Shown: positions 24,974 to 32,748 of the stretch, in pieces
Numbering within the stretch: the first letter of the stretch is position 1
How the letters are laid out: each line of letters begins with the position of its first letter
Origin: Fuerstiella sp.
GTDB taxonomy: Bacteria > Planctomycetota > Planctomycetia > Planctomycetales > Planctomycetaceae
DNA length: 41,454 nucleotides
Assembly: GCA_029941865.1 (NCBI GenBank)
Contig: JAPYTO010000030.1
Coordinates: forward strand, 1-41,454
Direction of reading: 5' to 3'
Notes under the pieces: generated by a model
Databases searched by the model: none
What the model was told of the DNA's origin: nothing
Seen by the model: the letters and a program-made list of their open reading frames with translations, nothing else
Program-made: the position numbers and the translations under genes

Positions 24974-26893
24974 ATGCAAGACAGTTTCACGTCCGACAAC
25001 GGACTTCCACACATCAGATCGGTCTGGCGGATGTCCACCACGGTCGAACAAAACAGGATTGGCGTCACCACGCGTCTTCTGCGGTACCGGACCGCACATC
25101 CGGTGGCGATGCGAAGCCTGCCGTTGCTGTTGTCTGTTTTCTTCCTCTTGCTGGCTCCACACACGCTGACGGCCGACGATGACGTCCGGACCGATTCCGG
25201 CCTGTCCCATCTGAGCGACACCCGGATTTCCGCGATCGGTCCCCTGCAGACGACTGATCCGGCTTCGCTGCCCGACTTAACCGATGACGGATTCATTTTG
25301 CCGCCGGTAACAGCTACATCCGAATTTTTTTCCGGTGCGACGGTGGATCAGAACTCCACAGAAGAGGCTGCGGGGCAGGAAACTCCGGATGTCGTCGAGT
25401 TGCCGGGCGTACCTCCGGTCATTAATCCGTATGCTGAACGAGTTACATACAATCCTTCTATTGCAGAACCCGAAACCCAATCCTTTGCAGCAGATGCTGC
25501 TGAGCACATTTTCGACGTACTGCAGGGACCTGCAGAACCGCTGGCTCACTGTGTCTCCAGTCTGTTAGGGATTCAACACGATGGACCTACAACCGGTCTG
25601 CACCACCACCCGATTCCGCTGCAGCCGATTCCGCGGAGACCCCAGCTTCTGATCGAAACGGATGATGAGCCGTTTCTGGGGCGGGGCTGGCTGCAACAGG
25701 GTATTCAGATTCCCACCGGAGCCATCTGGCGTCCGGCCCTGTGGGTGTTCGGGACGTATCGCACCGGCATCAACTACTTCGACAATCGCTCGACAACAAA
25801 TGTCACGGAATGGGCGAATCGTCTGGACCTGTTTGGCCAGCTTAATCTGTCGGGAACGGAACGACTGGTCGTCGGAATTCGTCCGACAGACAAGGAGAGA
25901 GGGAATGTCAGATCATTCACGGGGTACGATTTTCGCAACGGCAGGGTCAACGACGCGTGGAATATTGATGTGCAGACTCTGTTCTTCGAAGGTGACTTCG
26001 GTGAGATTTTTCCCCGCCTCGATCCGTTCGATGGACTTGCTCTGGACTACGGCTTTTCAGTCGGTCGCCAGCCGATGTCGTTTCAGCAGGGACTGCTTCT
26101 GAACGAAGATATTATCGACGCTGTCACCGTGACGCGAAATACATTGAGCGGCAATGGTGTCCTCAACCTGCGGGCCACTGGTGTCTATGCGTGGAACAGC
26201 ATCCACCGCAACAACAATATGCCGGACCCCGATGCACAACTGGTTGGTCTGTTTACGGAAACGGACATTGCATCCAGTACGATCAACGCGGACATCGCGT
26301 ATGTGGATTCGCCGAGTATTAACGGAAGTCTGCTGACGGTCGCGCTGAGCGGTATCCAACGATTTCACGGAACTCACAACACGTACAATAGCTCGCTGCA
26401 TGTGCTGACTTCGATTCCGACGGGAATGGAAACCGCTGCGTCCGGTCAGGGTGAGTTATTATTCAGTCAATTCTCATGGACGCCCCATCATACGAACGAC
26501 GTGATCTACCTGAACACATTCTGGGCGATCGATCAGTTTACGTCTGCCGCACGAGGTCCGTTGGCGGGTGGACCGCTCGGACAGACCGGCGTCCTGTTCG
26601 CGGCTGCCGGGCTCGGAAACTACGGCGCTCCATTGAGTAACCAGGCAACGGACGCGGTGGGGGCGAGTCTGGGCTACCAGATGTTCTTCAGTGGCACTCG
26701 TCGACAGGTGATCTTTGAAGTGGCCCGGCGGCAGGATACGAACAACGTCGATCAGGCCGCGATTGCAGGCGGTGTCCGCTATCAGCAGGCGTTCGATCAG
26801 CACTGGCTGATGGTTGTGGACGGCTTTCTGGCAAAGCGAGAATCCCGAGGACTCTCACCTGGAGTCAGAGTCGAACTTCAGATGAAGTTCTAG
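24974..26893 (+). CDS. Predicted outer-membrane beta-barrel protein coupled to the pentaheme cytochrome
   Basis: A 639-residue protein whose last 400 residues alternate polar and hydrophobic residues like a beta-barrel and end in VELQMKF, with the C-terminal Phe typical of outer-membrane proteins. A good signal peptide begins only at Met46 (base 25109: LPLLLSVFFLLL, cleavage near LTA). The real start may therefore be 25109, although the ATG at 24974 sits one base after the cytochrome stop. Residues 70-215 are an acidic, proline-rich periplasmic region. I cannot place it in a named porin family. Its tight pairing with a multiheme cytochrome recalls porin-cytochrome conduits, but no haem-binding evidence exists in the barrel itself. 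Confidence 0.72.
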   Translation: MQDSFTSDNGLPHIRSVWRMSTTVEQNRIGVTTRLLRYRTAHPVAMRSLPLLLSVFFLLLAPHTLTADDDVRTDSGLSHLSDTRISAIGPLQTTDPASLPDLTDDGFILPPVTATSEFFSGATVDQNSTEEAAGQETPDVVELPGVPPVINPYAERVTYNPSIAEPETQSFAADAAEHIFDVLQGPAEPLAHCVSSLLGIQHDGPTTGLHHHPIPLQPIPRRPQLLIETDDEPFLGRGWLQQGIQIPTGAIWRPALWVFGTYRTGINYFDNRSTTNVTEWANRLDLFGQLNLSGTERLVVGIRPTDKERGNVRSFTGYDFRNGRVNDAWNIDVQTLFFEGDFGEIFPRLDPFDGLALDYGFSVGRQPMSFQQGLLLNEDIIDAVTVTRNTLSGNGVLNLRATGVYAWNSIHRNNNMPDPDAQLVGLFTETDIASSTINADIAYVDSPSINGSLLTVALSGIQRFHGTHNTYNSSLHVLTSIPTGMETAASGQGELLFSQFSWTPHHTNDVIYLNTFWAIDQFTSAARGPLAGGPLGQTGVLFAAAGLGNYGAPLSNQATDAVGASLGYQMFFSGTRRQVIFEVARRQDTNNVDQAAIAGGVRYQQAFDQHWLMVVDGFLAKRESRGLSPGVRVELQMKF

Positions 26894-26901
26894 AGTCTCT
26901 C

Positions 26902-26967
26902 CGTAGTGCACGCAGCCTGCGTGTCTTTCTGACAGCCGACGGCAACAGGCTGGCAGCCTGCACTACG
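26902..26967. repeat. Dispersed repeat with two tandem hairpins, bounded by inverted CGTAGTGCA
   Basis: CGTAGTGCA (26902-26910) and its complement (26959-26967) bound the element. Inside are two hairpins, 26909-26923 (CACGCA-GCC-TGCGTG, followed by TCTTTCT) and 26946-26960 (CAGGCT-GGC-AGCCTG). The first 22 bases (26902-26923) recur exactly, in reverse orientation, at 37750-37771. It lies between the convergent barrel and STAS genes and probably terminates transcription from the left. Confidence 0.7.
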
Positions 26968-27107
26968 GATCGGGTGGCCCTGTTTAAGAGAAACACAGGT
27001 GGCAACGGTGGCTTTTTTGGTCACTTTGCAGTCGCCCACAAGGAAGCAGTGGAGTCTTAAAACCGGGTAGTTCGGATTGATCACTCACCGCGGTTGCTGG
27101 ACGTCCA

Positions 27108-27497
27108 TTACGCATCCAGAGACGTCAGACCACTGACAGCTTCTGCACGCGTCGAATAGTGTTTCAGGTCGCCCGCGGCATCAGCATTCCGTTCGAGCAG
27201 CATCAACTTCTTCATCAACTCGTCCAGTTGATCGGACAGGCCACAAAGCGCGAACTGACCGTTTTGACGTCCGACACTAACGCTCAGTTTCAGGATGATG
27301 CCGATGAACAATGAGCCAAAGAAGTCCGTTTCCGTCAAGTCGATAATCAGCCGCGGCGAGTCCACCACGCTCAATCGCCGACAGATCTCGTTGTAGTCGT
27401 CTCGGAATTCCGTATAGAAGTGCGTTGTGATTTGCCCCGTAAACGCGGCCACCAGACACCCACCGTCTTCTCTCAGTTCGAATTTGTATTCGCCCAC
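27108..27497 (-). CDS. STAS-domain protein (anti-anti-sigma-factor-like)
   Basis: A 129-residue cytoplasmic protein consisting of one STAS fold. The core strand and helix read LIIDLTETDFFGSLFIGIILKLS; Ser62 aligns with the serine phosphorylated in SpoIIAA-type antagonists, although the preceding Asp is Gly. Such proteins usually bind a serine kinase/anti-sigma factor and release a sigma factor or other target. No partner kinase or phosphatase is in the window. The gene begins 30 bases after the epimerase stop on the same strand, so they are probably co-transcribed. Confidence 0.8.
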   Translation of the reverse strand: MGEYKFELREDGGCLVAAFTGQITTHFYTEFRDDYNEICRRLSVVDSPRLIIDLTETDFFGSLFIGIILKLSVSVGRQNGQFALCGLSDQLDELMKKLMLLERNADAAGDLKHYSTRAEAVSGLTSLDA

Positions 27498-27527
27498 ACT
27501 CTGTCTCCGCGTCTTGCGTTTCTTTAA

Positions 27528-28478
27528 TTACGATGGCACACTCAGACGCTGTTTGAACCACTCCGCTGTCCGCGTCAGGCCTTCTTCGATGTCGACCAGC
27601 GGTCCCAGCAATTCGATCAGGCGATCCCCGTCCAGCAGGGATCGTTCGATGTCGCCAGCTCGTTTTTCGTGCGGTTTCAACTCGACGTTGTTCCCTGTTT
27701 CCCGCTGCAGAATCTCGGCCAATTGCTGCGTGGTCGTTTCCTGTCCCGTGCCGACGTTCAGAATACGGTCCGGAATGGATCCCTCCAACGCAGCGATGTT
27801 CGCGCCCGCAACGTCTTCGATGAAGACATAATCACGAATACAGCCCGCGTCACCGACATCGCGTTTTGCATTAATCAGAATGCCTTCACCAGCCAGAATT
27901 CGATTGCAGAAGATGGCAACGACGCCCGCTTCTCCGTGCGGATCCTGACGAGGTCCGTAGACGTTGGCGTAACGCAAAACGGTGTACTTCAGTCCGTGCT
28001 CAATGCGAAAGCATTCCAGGTACTTTTCGACGGAGAATTTGCTGCAGGCATAGGGGCTGATGGGCACCGGAGAGAAATCGATTCCAGCGCGTATTCCTTC
28101 GGGCACTTCGCCGTAGATGGCGCCTCCGGTGCTGGCAAACACCAGAGCGTCAACGCTGTGTGCGACACAGGCCGTCAGGATGTTGAGCGACCCGATGATG
28201 TTGACTTCAGCGTCCATTTGCGGTTCGCGGACGCTGACCGCAACGCTGGCCTGGGCTGCCTGATGGCTGACCGCCGTCGGCCTGAATGTCGCGAATGCTT
28301 TTTCCACCGCTGTCTTGTCACGAATGTCGCATTCGAAGAAATTGGCGTCCCGGGGCACGTTTTCGCGGCGGCCGGAAACAAGACTGTCCAGAACGGCAAC
28401 GTCCCAGCCTTTGGCGATGGCTTTGTCGGCAATGTGGCTGCCGATGAAACCAGCACCTCCCGTAATCAGTAATCGCAT
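27528..28478 (-). CDS. NAD-dependent sugar-nucleotide epimerase/dehydratase (GalE-like extended SDR)
   Basis: A 316-residue extended short-chain dehydrogenase. The Rossmann motif GGAGFIGSH is at the N-terminus; the catalytic Tyr-x3-Lys appears as SPYACSK; a Thr/Ser pair lies in FASTGGAIYGE; RYANVYGPRQ follows. This is the pattern of UDP-glucose/UDP-GlcNAc 4-epimerases and related dehydratases that supply cell-surface sugars. The substrate cannot be fixed from motifs alone. The frame also contains a TTG at 28481, but the ATG at 28478 is the better start. STAS follows 30 bases downstream. Confidence 0.88.
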   Translation of the reverse strand: MRLLITGGAGFIGSHIADKAIAKGWDVAVLDSLVSGRRENVPRDANFFECDIRDKTAVEKAFATFRPTAVSHQAAQASVAVSVREPQMDAEVNIIGSLNILTACVAHSVDALVFASTGGAIYGEVPEGIRAGIDFSPVPISPYACSKFSVEKYLECFRIEHGLKYTVLRYANVYGPRQDPHGEAGVVAIFCNRILAGEGILINAKRDVGDAGCIRDYVFIEDVAGANIAALEGSIPDRILNVGTGQETTTQQLAEILQRETGNNVELKPHEKRAGDIERSLLDGDRLIELLGPLVDIEEGLTRTAEWFKQRLSVPS

Positions 28479-28629
28479 CAATCTATTCTTTCGTTGGCCC
28501 GCAGCATGTCAGTGACCCGACTTACTGTGCGCCGGCATGCTTACACTTCATGAGCTGTTCGTGAGCCGAATGATAGTGAATTTCCGTGGCACGAGGTACA
28601 ACGGATTCCGGGGATGGGCCACGGTCACA

Positions 28630-28651
28630 CGGTACGGGGCATACTGTACCG
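28630..28651. other. Short inverted repeat downstream of cstA
   Basis: CGGTAC (28630-28635) and GTACCG (28646-28651) form a 6-bp stem with a 10-base loop, 20 bases after the cstA stop on the minus strand. It is a possible cstA terminator without a T-tract, or part of the epimerase promoter region. Confidence 0.3.
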
Positions 28652-28670
28652 GTCACGAGGCTTTCGCCGG

Positions 28671-30557
28671 TCAGCAGTTTGGACCTCCCACCGCCGGTGC
28701 GACCTGACTCGCTTCGCCGGCCGTGGTTTTTGCGAGCGGAGGAAGCGCCTCTTCAAGGACTCCCTTCACTTTTGGCAACAGTACAAGGCATTCCGCCACC
28801 ATCCACGCCTGCAGCCCCAGGATCACGAGGCCGAATCCCGCCAGAAGGTAATTTGGCTCTGCGTTGTTCAGCCAACCGCCCTCATGAAACATGTTCCACC
28901 CCAAAGCGTACGCGGGAATAATCGTCATCATCAACACAGGAATGACCGCAAATTTGACGTTGCGACCCCTTCGAGTGAGAAAGAAAATGAGCACCATAAA
29001 GGCCAGTCCGGCCAGCAACTGATTGGTGGCACCAAACAATGGCCATAAAATGAGGCCACCTTTTCCGTATTCTCCGGCCGCATTGGGAATCATGGCCACC
29101 AGAGTCCCCAACACTACGGCCAATAATGTCGCTCCGTATTTGTTGGTCAGCGGTTTGATGCCGAACGAAGCACCCAGTTCCTGAACGACGTAGCGTTGCA
29201 GCCGAGTTGCGGTGTCCAGCGTCGTGGCGGCAAAGCATGCCACCAGGACGGCGATGATTCCGATGGACAATTCCAGGGGAATGCCCAGCGAGGTCACGAA
29301 GTTGGCTCCACCTTCCACGAATGCCCCGACCGTCTGCGGAAGCTTGAAATTGCCCCACCCGCCTTCCACGGAATAGCGGGATCTCCATGCCGCCTCACCA
29401 ACCAGAGTCGTGCCCGAGGCATCGACCATGGGGACCAGGATTCCGGCGGCGTCTTTCTCGAACCGCCCCATGCCCACGCCGGCGCAACAGGCCAGAATGA
29501 CAAGTACCGCCAAAGCGCCCTCCAGCAGCATGGATCCGTAACCAATGAACTGCGCGTCTGCTTCACATGCGATCTGTTTACTGGTGGTGCCGCTGCTGAC
29601 CACACAGTGAAATCCGCTGCAGGCACCACACGCAATCGTGATGAATAGAAACGGCATAATTGGCGGAGCGTCGGCGGGAATATCGGCCGTGGCCACAATC
29701 GCTGGTGTACTTTCGGACAGGTCGGCCTTGCCCGTAAATCCTGCCACGGCAAGTCCTGCCACCAATAGGGTTAAAGCAACGACAAGCTGGTGGCTGTTGA
29801 TGTAATCACGAGGCTGCAGCAGCAGCCAGACGGGCAACACCGAGGCGATAAAGCAATAAACCATCAACACGACCGTCCACGTCACGATGGGTGAATCGGC
29901 GATGAGGACTGACGTTGGCAACGTGATCGGACAGTAATAAACGCCCAGATAGACGGAAACATAAAGAATGGCCAATGCCACCAGCGACGGTATCAGAAGT
30001 GACGCATCGTGGTTGCGGTGTACATAGACTCCGATGGCGACCGCCAAAGGCATCGCGACCCACACAGACAGCACAGACTCCGGATACAGCGAGAAAATAA
30101 TGGCGATCACAAGTCCAAAGATTGCCAGTACAATCGTCAGCGCGAAGAACAGGATCAGCAGGAACAGCAGTCGTGCCCGGGGATTGATCAGGCGACCGGC
30201 GACTTCTCCGATCGTCTGTCCTCGACTTCGAAGTGACACCATTAATGCGCCGAAGTCGTGTACTGCTCCCACAAAAATTGATCCCAGAACAACCCACAGT
30301 AAAGCTGGCAGCCAGCCCCAGAAGACGGCAATCGCCGGTCCGACAATCGGCCCTGTGCCGGCAATACTGGTGAAGTGATGGCCGAACAACACCTGCCGCT
30401 TTGTGGGTACGAAATCGATGTCGTCACGCAGCTCCTCCGATGGCACCAGAGCTGCATCATCGACCTGAAATATCTTCGTCGACAGCCAGCGTCCGTAGGT
30501 GTGATACGCCAGGATGAAGGCGGCGAATGAACCAACGGCGATACATATGGTCAGCAT
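28671..30557 (-). CDS. cstA: Carbon starvation protein A-like peptide/pyruvate transporter
   Basis: A 628-residue inner-membrane protein with some 16 hydrophobic helices. CstA-family signatures are clear: GHHFTSIAGTGPIVGPAIAVFWGWLP near residues 57-80 (given in part), then GAVHDFGALMVSLRSRG, then CGACSGFHCVVSSGTTSKQ, then DTATRLQRYVVQELG. Homologues in enterobacteria take up peptides (CstA) or pyruvate (YjiY) and are induced on carbon starvation. The ATG at 30557 is supported by GGAG seven bases upstream; the frame extends 28 codons further, but that extension is basic and unconserved. It is divergent from csrA, and its leader shares an 11-base motif with csrA. Confidence 0.92.
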   Translation of the reverse strand: MLTICIAVGSFAAFILAYHTYGRWLSTKIFQVDDAALVPSEELRDDIDFVPTKRQVLFGHHFTSIAGTGPIVGPAIAVFWGWLPALLWVVLGSIFVGAVHDFGALMVSLRSRGQTIGEVAGRLINPRARLLFLLILFFALTIVLAIFGLVIAIIFSLYPESVLSVWVAMPLAVAIGVYVHRNHDASLLIPSLVALAILYVSVYLGVYYCPITLPTSVLIADSPIVTWTVVLMVYCFIASVLPVWLLLQPRDYINSHQLVVALTLLVAGLAVAGFTGKADLSESTPAIVATADIPADAPPIMPFLFITIACGACSGFHCVVSSGTTSKQIACEADAQFIGYGSMLLEGALAVLVILACCAGVGMGRFEKDAAGILVPMVDASGTTLVGEAAWRSRYSVEGGWGNFKLPQTVGAFVEGGANFVTSLGIPLELSIGIIAVLVACFAATTLDTATRLQRYVVQELGASFGIKPLTNKYGATLLAVVLGTLVAMIPNAAGEYGKGGLILWPLFGATNQLLAGLAFMVLIFFLTRRGRNVKFAVIPVLMMTIIPAYALGWNMFHEGGWLNNAEPNYLLAGFGLVILGLQAWMVAECLVLLPKVKGVLEEALPPLAKTTAGEASQVAPAVGGPNC

Positions 30558-30924
30558 TTCGTCTCTCCGGAGGGGGTTCCATCCGTTTAAAATCGATGTC
30601 GTAAAACCGTGGAGATTAGTTGGCCTGCGGGCCACAGGCAATCGTCAATTCGGAAAGCGACGTTCCCTCGTGTTTCACGATACAACCGGTGCGATCGATT
30701 AAGTCCACACTAAGTCGCCGCAACACCCCTGGATTCGCCTGTTCGCCTGACCGGAACGGTCTGCAAAGACGATTCTGAACTGCGTCAGGCACGGTTAGCC
30801 AAACTTTGATAAGCATTAACGACGCGGCAACTGAAAGCGGTCGCTCCCATTTTCCGGTCACGTGCCGGAGAGATGCAGGAGAGCTGATCAGGAGTCGAAG
30901 GAATACACACGGAGGATTAAACGG
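30558..30924. other. Divergent cstA-csrA control region
   Basis: This gap holds the leaders of cstA (minus) and csrA (plus). The 11-base motif TTAAACGGATG occurs in both, listed separately. A roughly symmetrical CCGGTCACGTGCCGG lies at about 30855-30869. No confident promoter hexamers were found. It does not contain an additional gene. Confidence 0.5.
30580..30590 (-). promoter_or_regulatory. Candidate CsrA-binding motif in the cstA leader
   Basis: On the minus strand this reads TTAAACGGATG, ending 22 bases before the cstA ATG and upstream of the GGAG ribosome-binding site. It carries the GGA core and matches 8 of 12 positions of the known CsrA consensus (RUACARGGAUGU). CsrA is known to repress cstA translation in E. 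coli. Binding here is inference. Confidence 0.5.
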
Positions 30925-30927
30925 ATG
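30917..30927 (+). promoter_or_regulatory. Candidate CsrA autoregulatory motif overlapping the csrA start codon
   Basis: TTAAACGGATG here overlaps the csrA ATG (30925-30927) and follows the GGAGG ribosome-binding site at 30911-30915. With the next base it matches 9 of 12 consensus positions (GGAUGU fully). An identical 11-mer is in the divergent cstA leader. CsrA binding at this spot would block its own translation. Confidence 0.5.
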
Positions 30928-31116
30928 TTGGTACTTTCACGTCAACGAGACGAAACGATAGTTATTGGAGATTCAATCCGCATCACTATCGTCGAGGTAC
31001 GTGGTGACAAGGTCAGGATTGGGATCGACGCGCCGAAGGAAATTACCGTCCATCGGCAGGAAATCTACGACGCCATCAAACGGGAGAAGGAGGGAGCAGA
31101 TCCTTCGGAAAAATGA
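30925..31116 (+). CDS. csrA: Carbon storage regulator CsrA
   Basis: A 63-residue RNA-binding dimer that controls translation and stability of mRNAs with GGA motifs. All hallmarks are visible: [16 protein letters not shown] at the N-terminus, [18 protein letters not shown] at residues 30-47, with Arg44, the residue needed for RNA binding in E. coli. The ATG at 30925 has a strong GGAGG nine bases upstream; the longer open frame from 30862 is leader. No fliW or flagellar gene is nearby. A good terminator follows. It is divergent from cstA, a known CsrA target in other bacteria. Confidence 0.95.
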   Translation: MLVLSRQRDETIVIGDSIRITIVEVRGDKVRIGIDAPKEITVHRQEIYDAIKREKEGADPSEK

Positions 31117-31146
31117 TCTGATCCTCACCCGATACAATAGTCAATG

Positions 31147-31180
31147 AAGGCCAGCTTCTTTAGCTGGCCTTTATTGTTTT
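31147..31180. terminator. Bidirectional intrinsic terminator between csrA and the sulfatase
   Basis: AAGGCCAGC (31147-31155) and GCTGGCCTT (31163-31171) form a perfect 9-bp stem with a 7-base loop, followed on the plus strand by TTATTGTTTT. It lies 30 bases after the csrA stop and touches the sulfatase stop codon (31171-31173). This is the most convincing intrinsic terminator in the window. Confidence 0.85.
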
Positions 31181-32580
31181 GTGGCCTCCGCAGCCGCAGC
31201 TTCTTCGGCTCTGATCTTTCTGGCCGAGATGCTGCGAAACTCCCAGGGCAACGATGCGTTGGCCGGCAGACCGGACAGCACGGCCGAAAGCCTGCTGAAA
31301 CTCTGTTCGCCACTGCGCCGTGTTTCGCTGATATTGTGCTGTTCAAGTGGGTCTTCGGAAAGATCATAGAACTCACCCGAAGAATATAGTTTGAACCGCT
31401 GGTCCCGCACGGCCCGGGTTTTGTAGTATTGAGTCAGGCACCAGCCTCGCGGCGCCGCCGTGGATTTGCGCCCCAGAATCTCTGCTGCGAACGACTGTCC
31501 GTCAATCTGAACGCCCTCGGGCAAAGCAGCGCCTGCGAACTCAGCCAACGTCGGCAGAAAGTCCGTCGCATCGACCAACAGGTCGCTTTCGCGACCGCCG
31601 GGCACCAGCTGCGGACAATTCACGATCAGCGGCATGTTGATGCCGCGTTCCGTCAGGGAATAGATTCCTTCCCCGGAAATTCGTCCATCGATTCTACCGC
31701 CCAGACTCTGAAAGGCGTTCTGGTCCGACCCGTTATCCGTACCATTGTCGACCACGATGAAAATGAGGGTGTTGTCGCACATGCCGGAATCGACAAGTCC
31801 CTGCTGCAGGCGTGCGACCAGATGATCGGCATAACTGAGCATGCCGGCAAACAATTCGCGAGATGTCAGATCCTGTCCGCGGTTGCGAGGTGTGTGAACA
31901 ACGGGGATGTGGGTCAGAATTGTTGAGTAGTAAGCGAAGAACGGTTTGTTCCGCGGGCGACGAAAGAACTCCACAAGGTGATCGGCGAAGATGTCAGGAC
32001 CGAATTGATCGGCCGTGTCCAGCAATTCGCCGTTTCGAATGACGTACGGATCCCAGTAACGTTTTTTATGAGCCGGATGTCCTTTTCGGCCCTCGGGGAA
32101 TATGCAATAGTCGTCGAAGCCGTGCCTGTTCAGTGCGTCCTTCTGATCGGGATCAAACAGGTCGTTGATCTGCCATTTACCCGAGATACACGTGTCATAT
32201 CCGGCGTCCCGCATGACGCGGGCCATGCACACTTCGCGTTTCCAGTCAAAGTAACCTCCACCGTAGATCGCCGGATCGTGGTGCGTATGCCATCCGGTTG
32301 TGAACGGGTAGCGACCTGTGAGCAGCATTGTCCGCGTCGTGCTGCAGACCGGCGTGACGTAGCAGTTCCGGACTTTTAAGCCGGTCCGCGCCAGTCGATC
32401 AATATTCGGCGTCTGGTTCTCCTGGCTTCCGTAGCAACGAAACCAGTCCTTGCCCACGTTATCCAGCAAAATGAACAGAATATTCGGACGAGAGTCCGCC
32501 TGAGCGAATGACGGCATCAGCCCATTCGCTCCGAACATCGCGACCACGCAGACAACAACGGTGTAGCGAGTCGCCCGCAT
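31171..32580 (-). CDS. Secreted sulfatase with a non-canonical CSTTR active-site motif
   Basis: A 469-residue exported hydrolase with a signal peptide (residues 5-28, cleavage near AQA). The sulfatase fold is evident: RPNILFILLDNVG at 31-43, NQTPNIDRLARTG, TGRYPFTTGWH at 88-98, SGKWQIND, and a C-terminal FYDLSEDPLEQHN. The formylglycine site, normally CxPxR or SxPxR, is C79-S-T-T-R83, lacking the Pro; the usual metal-binding DD is DN (40-41). It probably cleaves sulfate esters of polysaccharides, but maturation is open to question. ATG 32580 has a GGGGA site seven bases upstream; the longer frame begins at a GTG at 32688. The HD gene ends 168 bases upstream on the same strand. Confidence 0.9.
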   Translation of the reverse strand: MRATRYTVVVCVVAMFGANGLMPSFAQADSRPNILFILLDNVGKDWFRCYGSQENQTPNIDRLARTGLKVRNCYVTPVCSTTRTMLLTGRYPFTTGWHTHHDPAIYGGGYFDWKREVCMARVMRDAGYDTCISGKWQINDLFDPDQKDALNRHGFDDYCIFPEGRKGHPAHKKRYWDPYVIRNGELLDTADQFGPDIFADHLVEFFRRPRNKPFFAYYSTILTHIPVVHTPRNRGQDLTSRELFAGMLSYADHLVARLQQGLVDSGMCDNTLIFIVVDNGTDNGSDQNAFQSLGGRIDGRISGEGIYSLTERGINMPLIVNCPQLVPGGRESDLLVDATDFLPTLAEFAGAALPEGVQIDGQSFAAEILGRKSTAAPRGWCLTQYYKTRAVRDQRFKLYSSGEFYDLSEDPLEQHNISETRRSGEQSFSRLSAVLSGLPANASLPWEFRSISARKIRAEEAAAAEATKQ

Positions 32581-32748
32581 TTGAATCCCCATCCTTCGCA
32601 TCCCATGGTCCCCTGCGTTCGGCCGTTCTGAAGGTGGCGTGCTGTGCCGGCCGCACGACCGGTCCGAGGCGGTCTGAATCGCCACCACCAGTCGTACAGC
32701 CTAACTGTCCCGTACTCAGTATGCCACTACGTCACGCGATGTACCGGC

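Noticed and set aside
27528..28481. Start of the epimerase at the TTG at 28481
   Set aside because: An ATG lies directly after it at 28478 and gives the normal SDR N-terminus.
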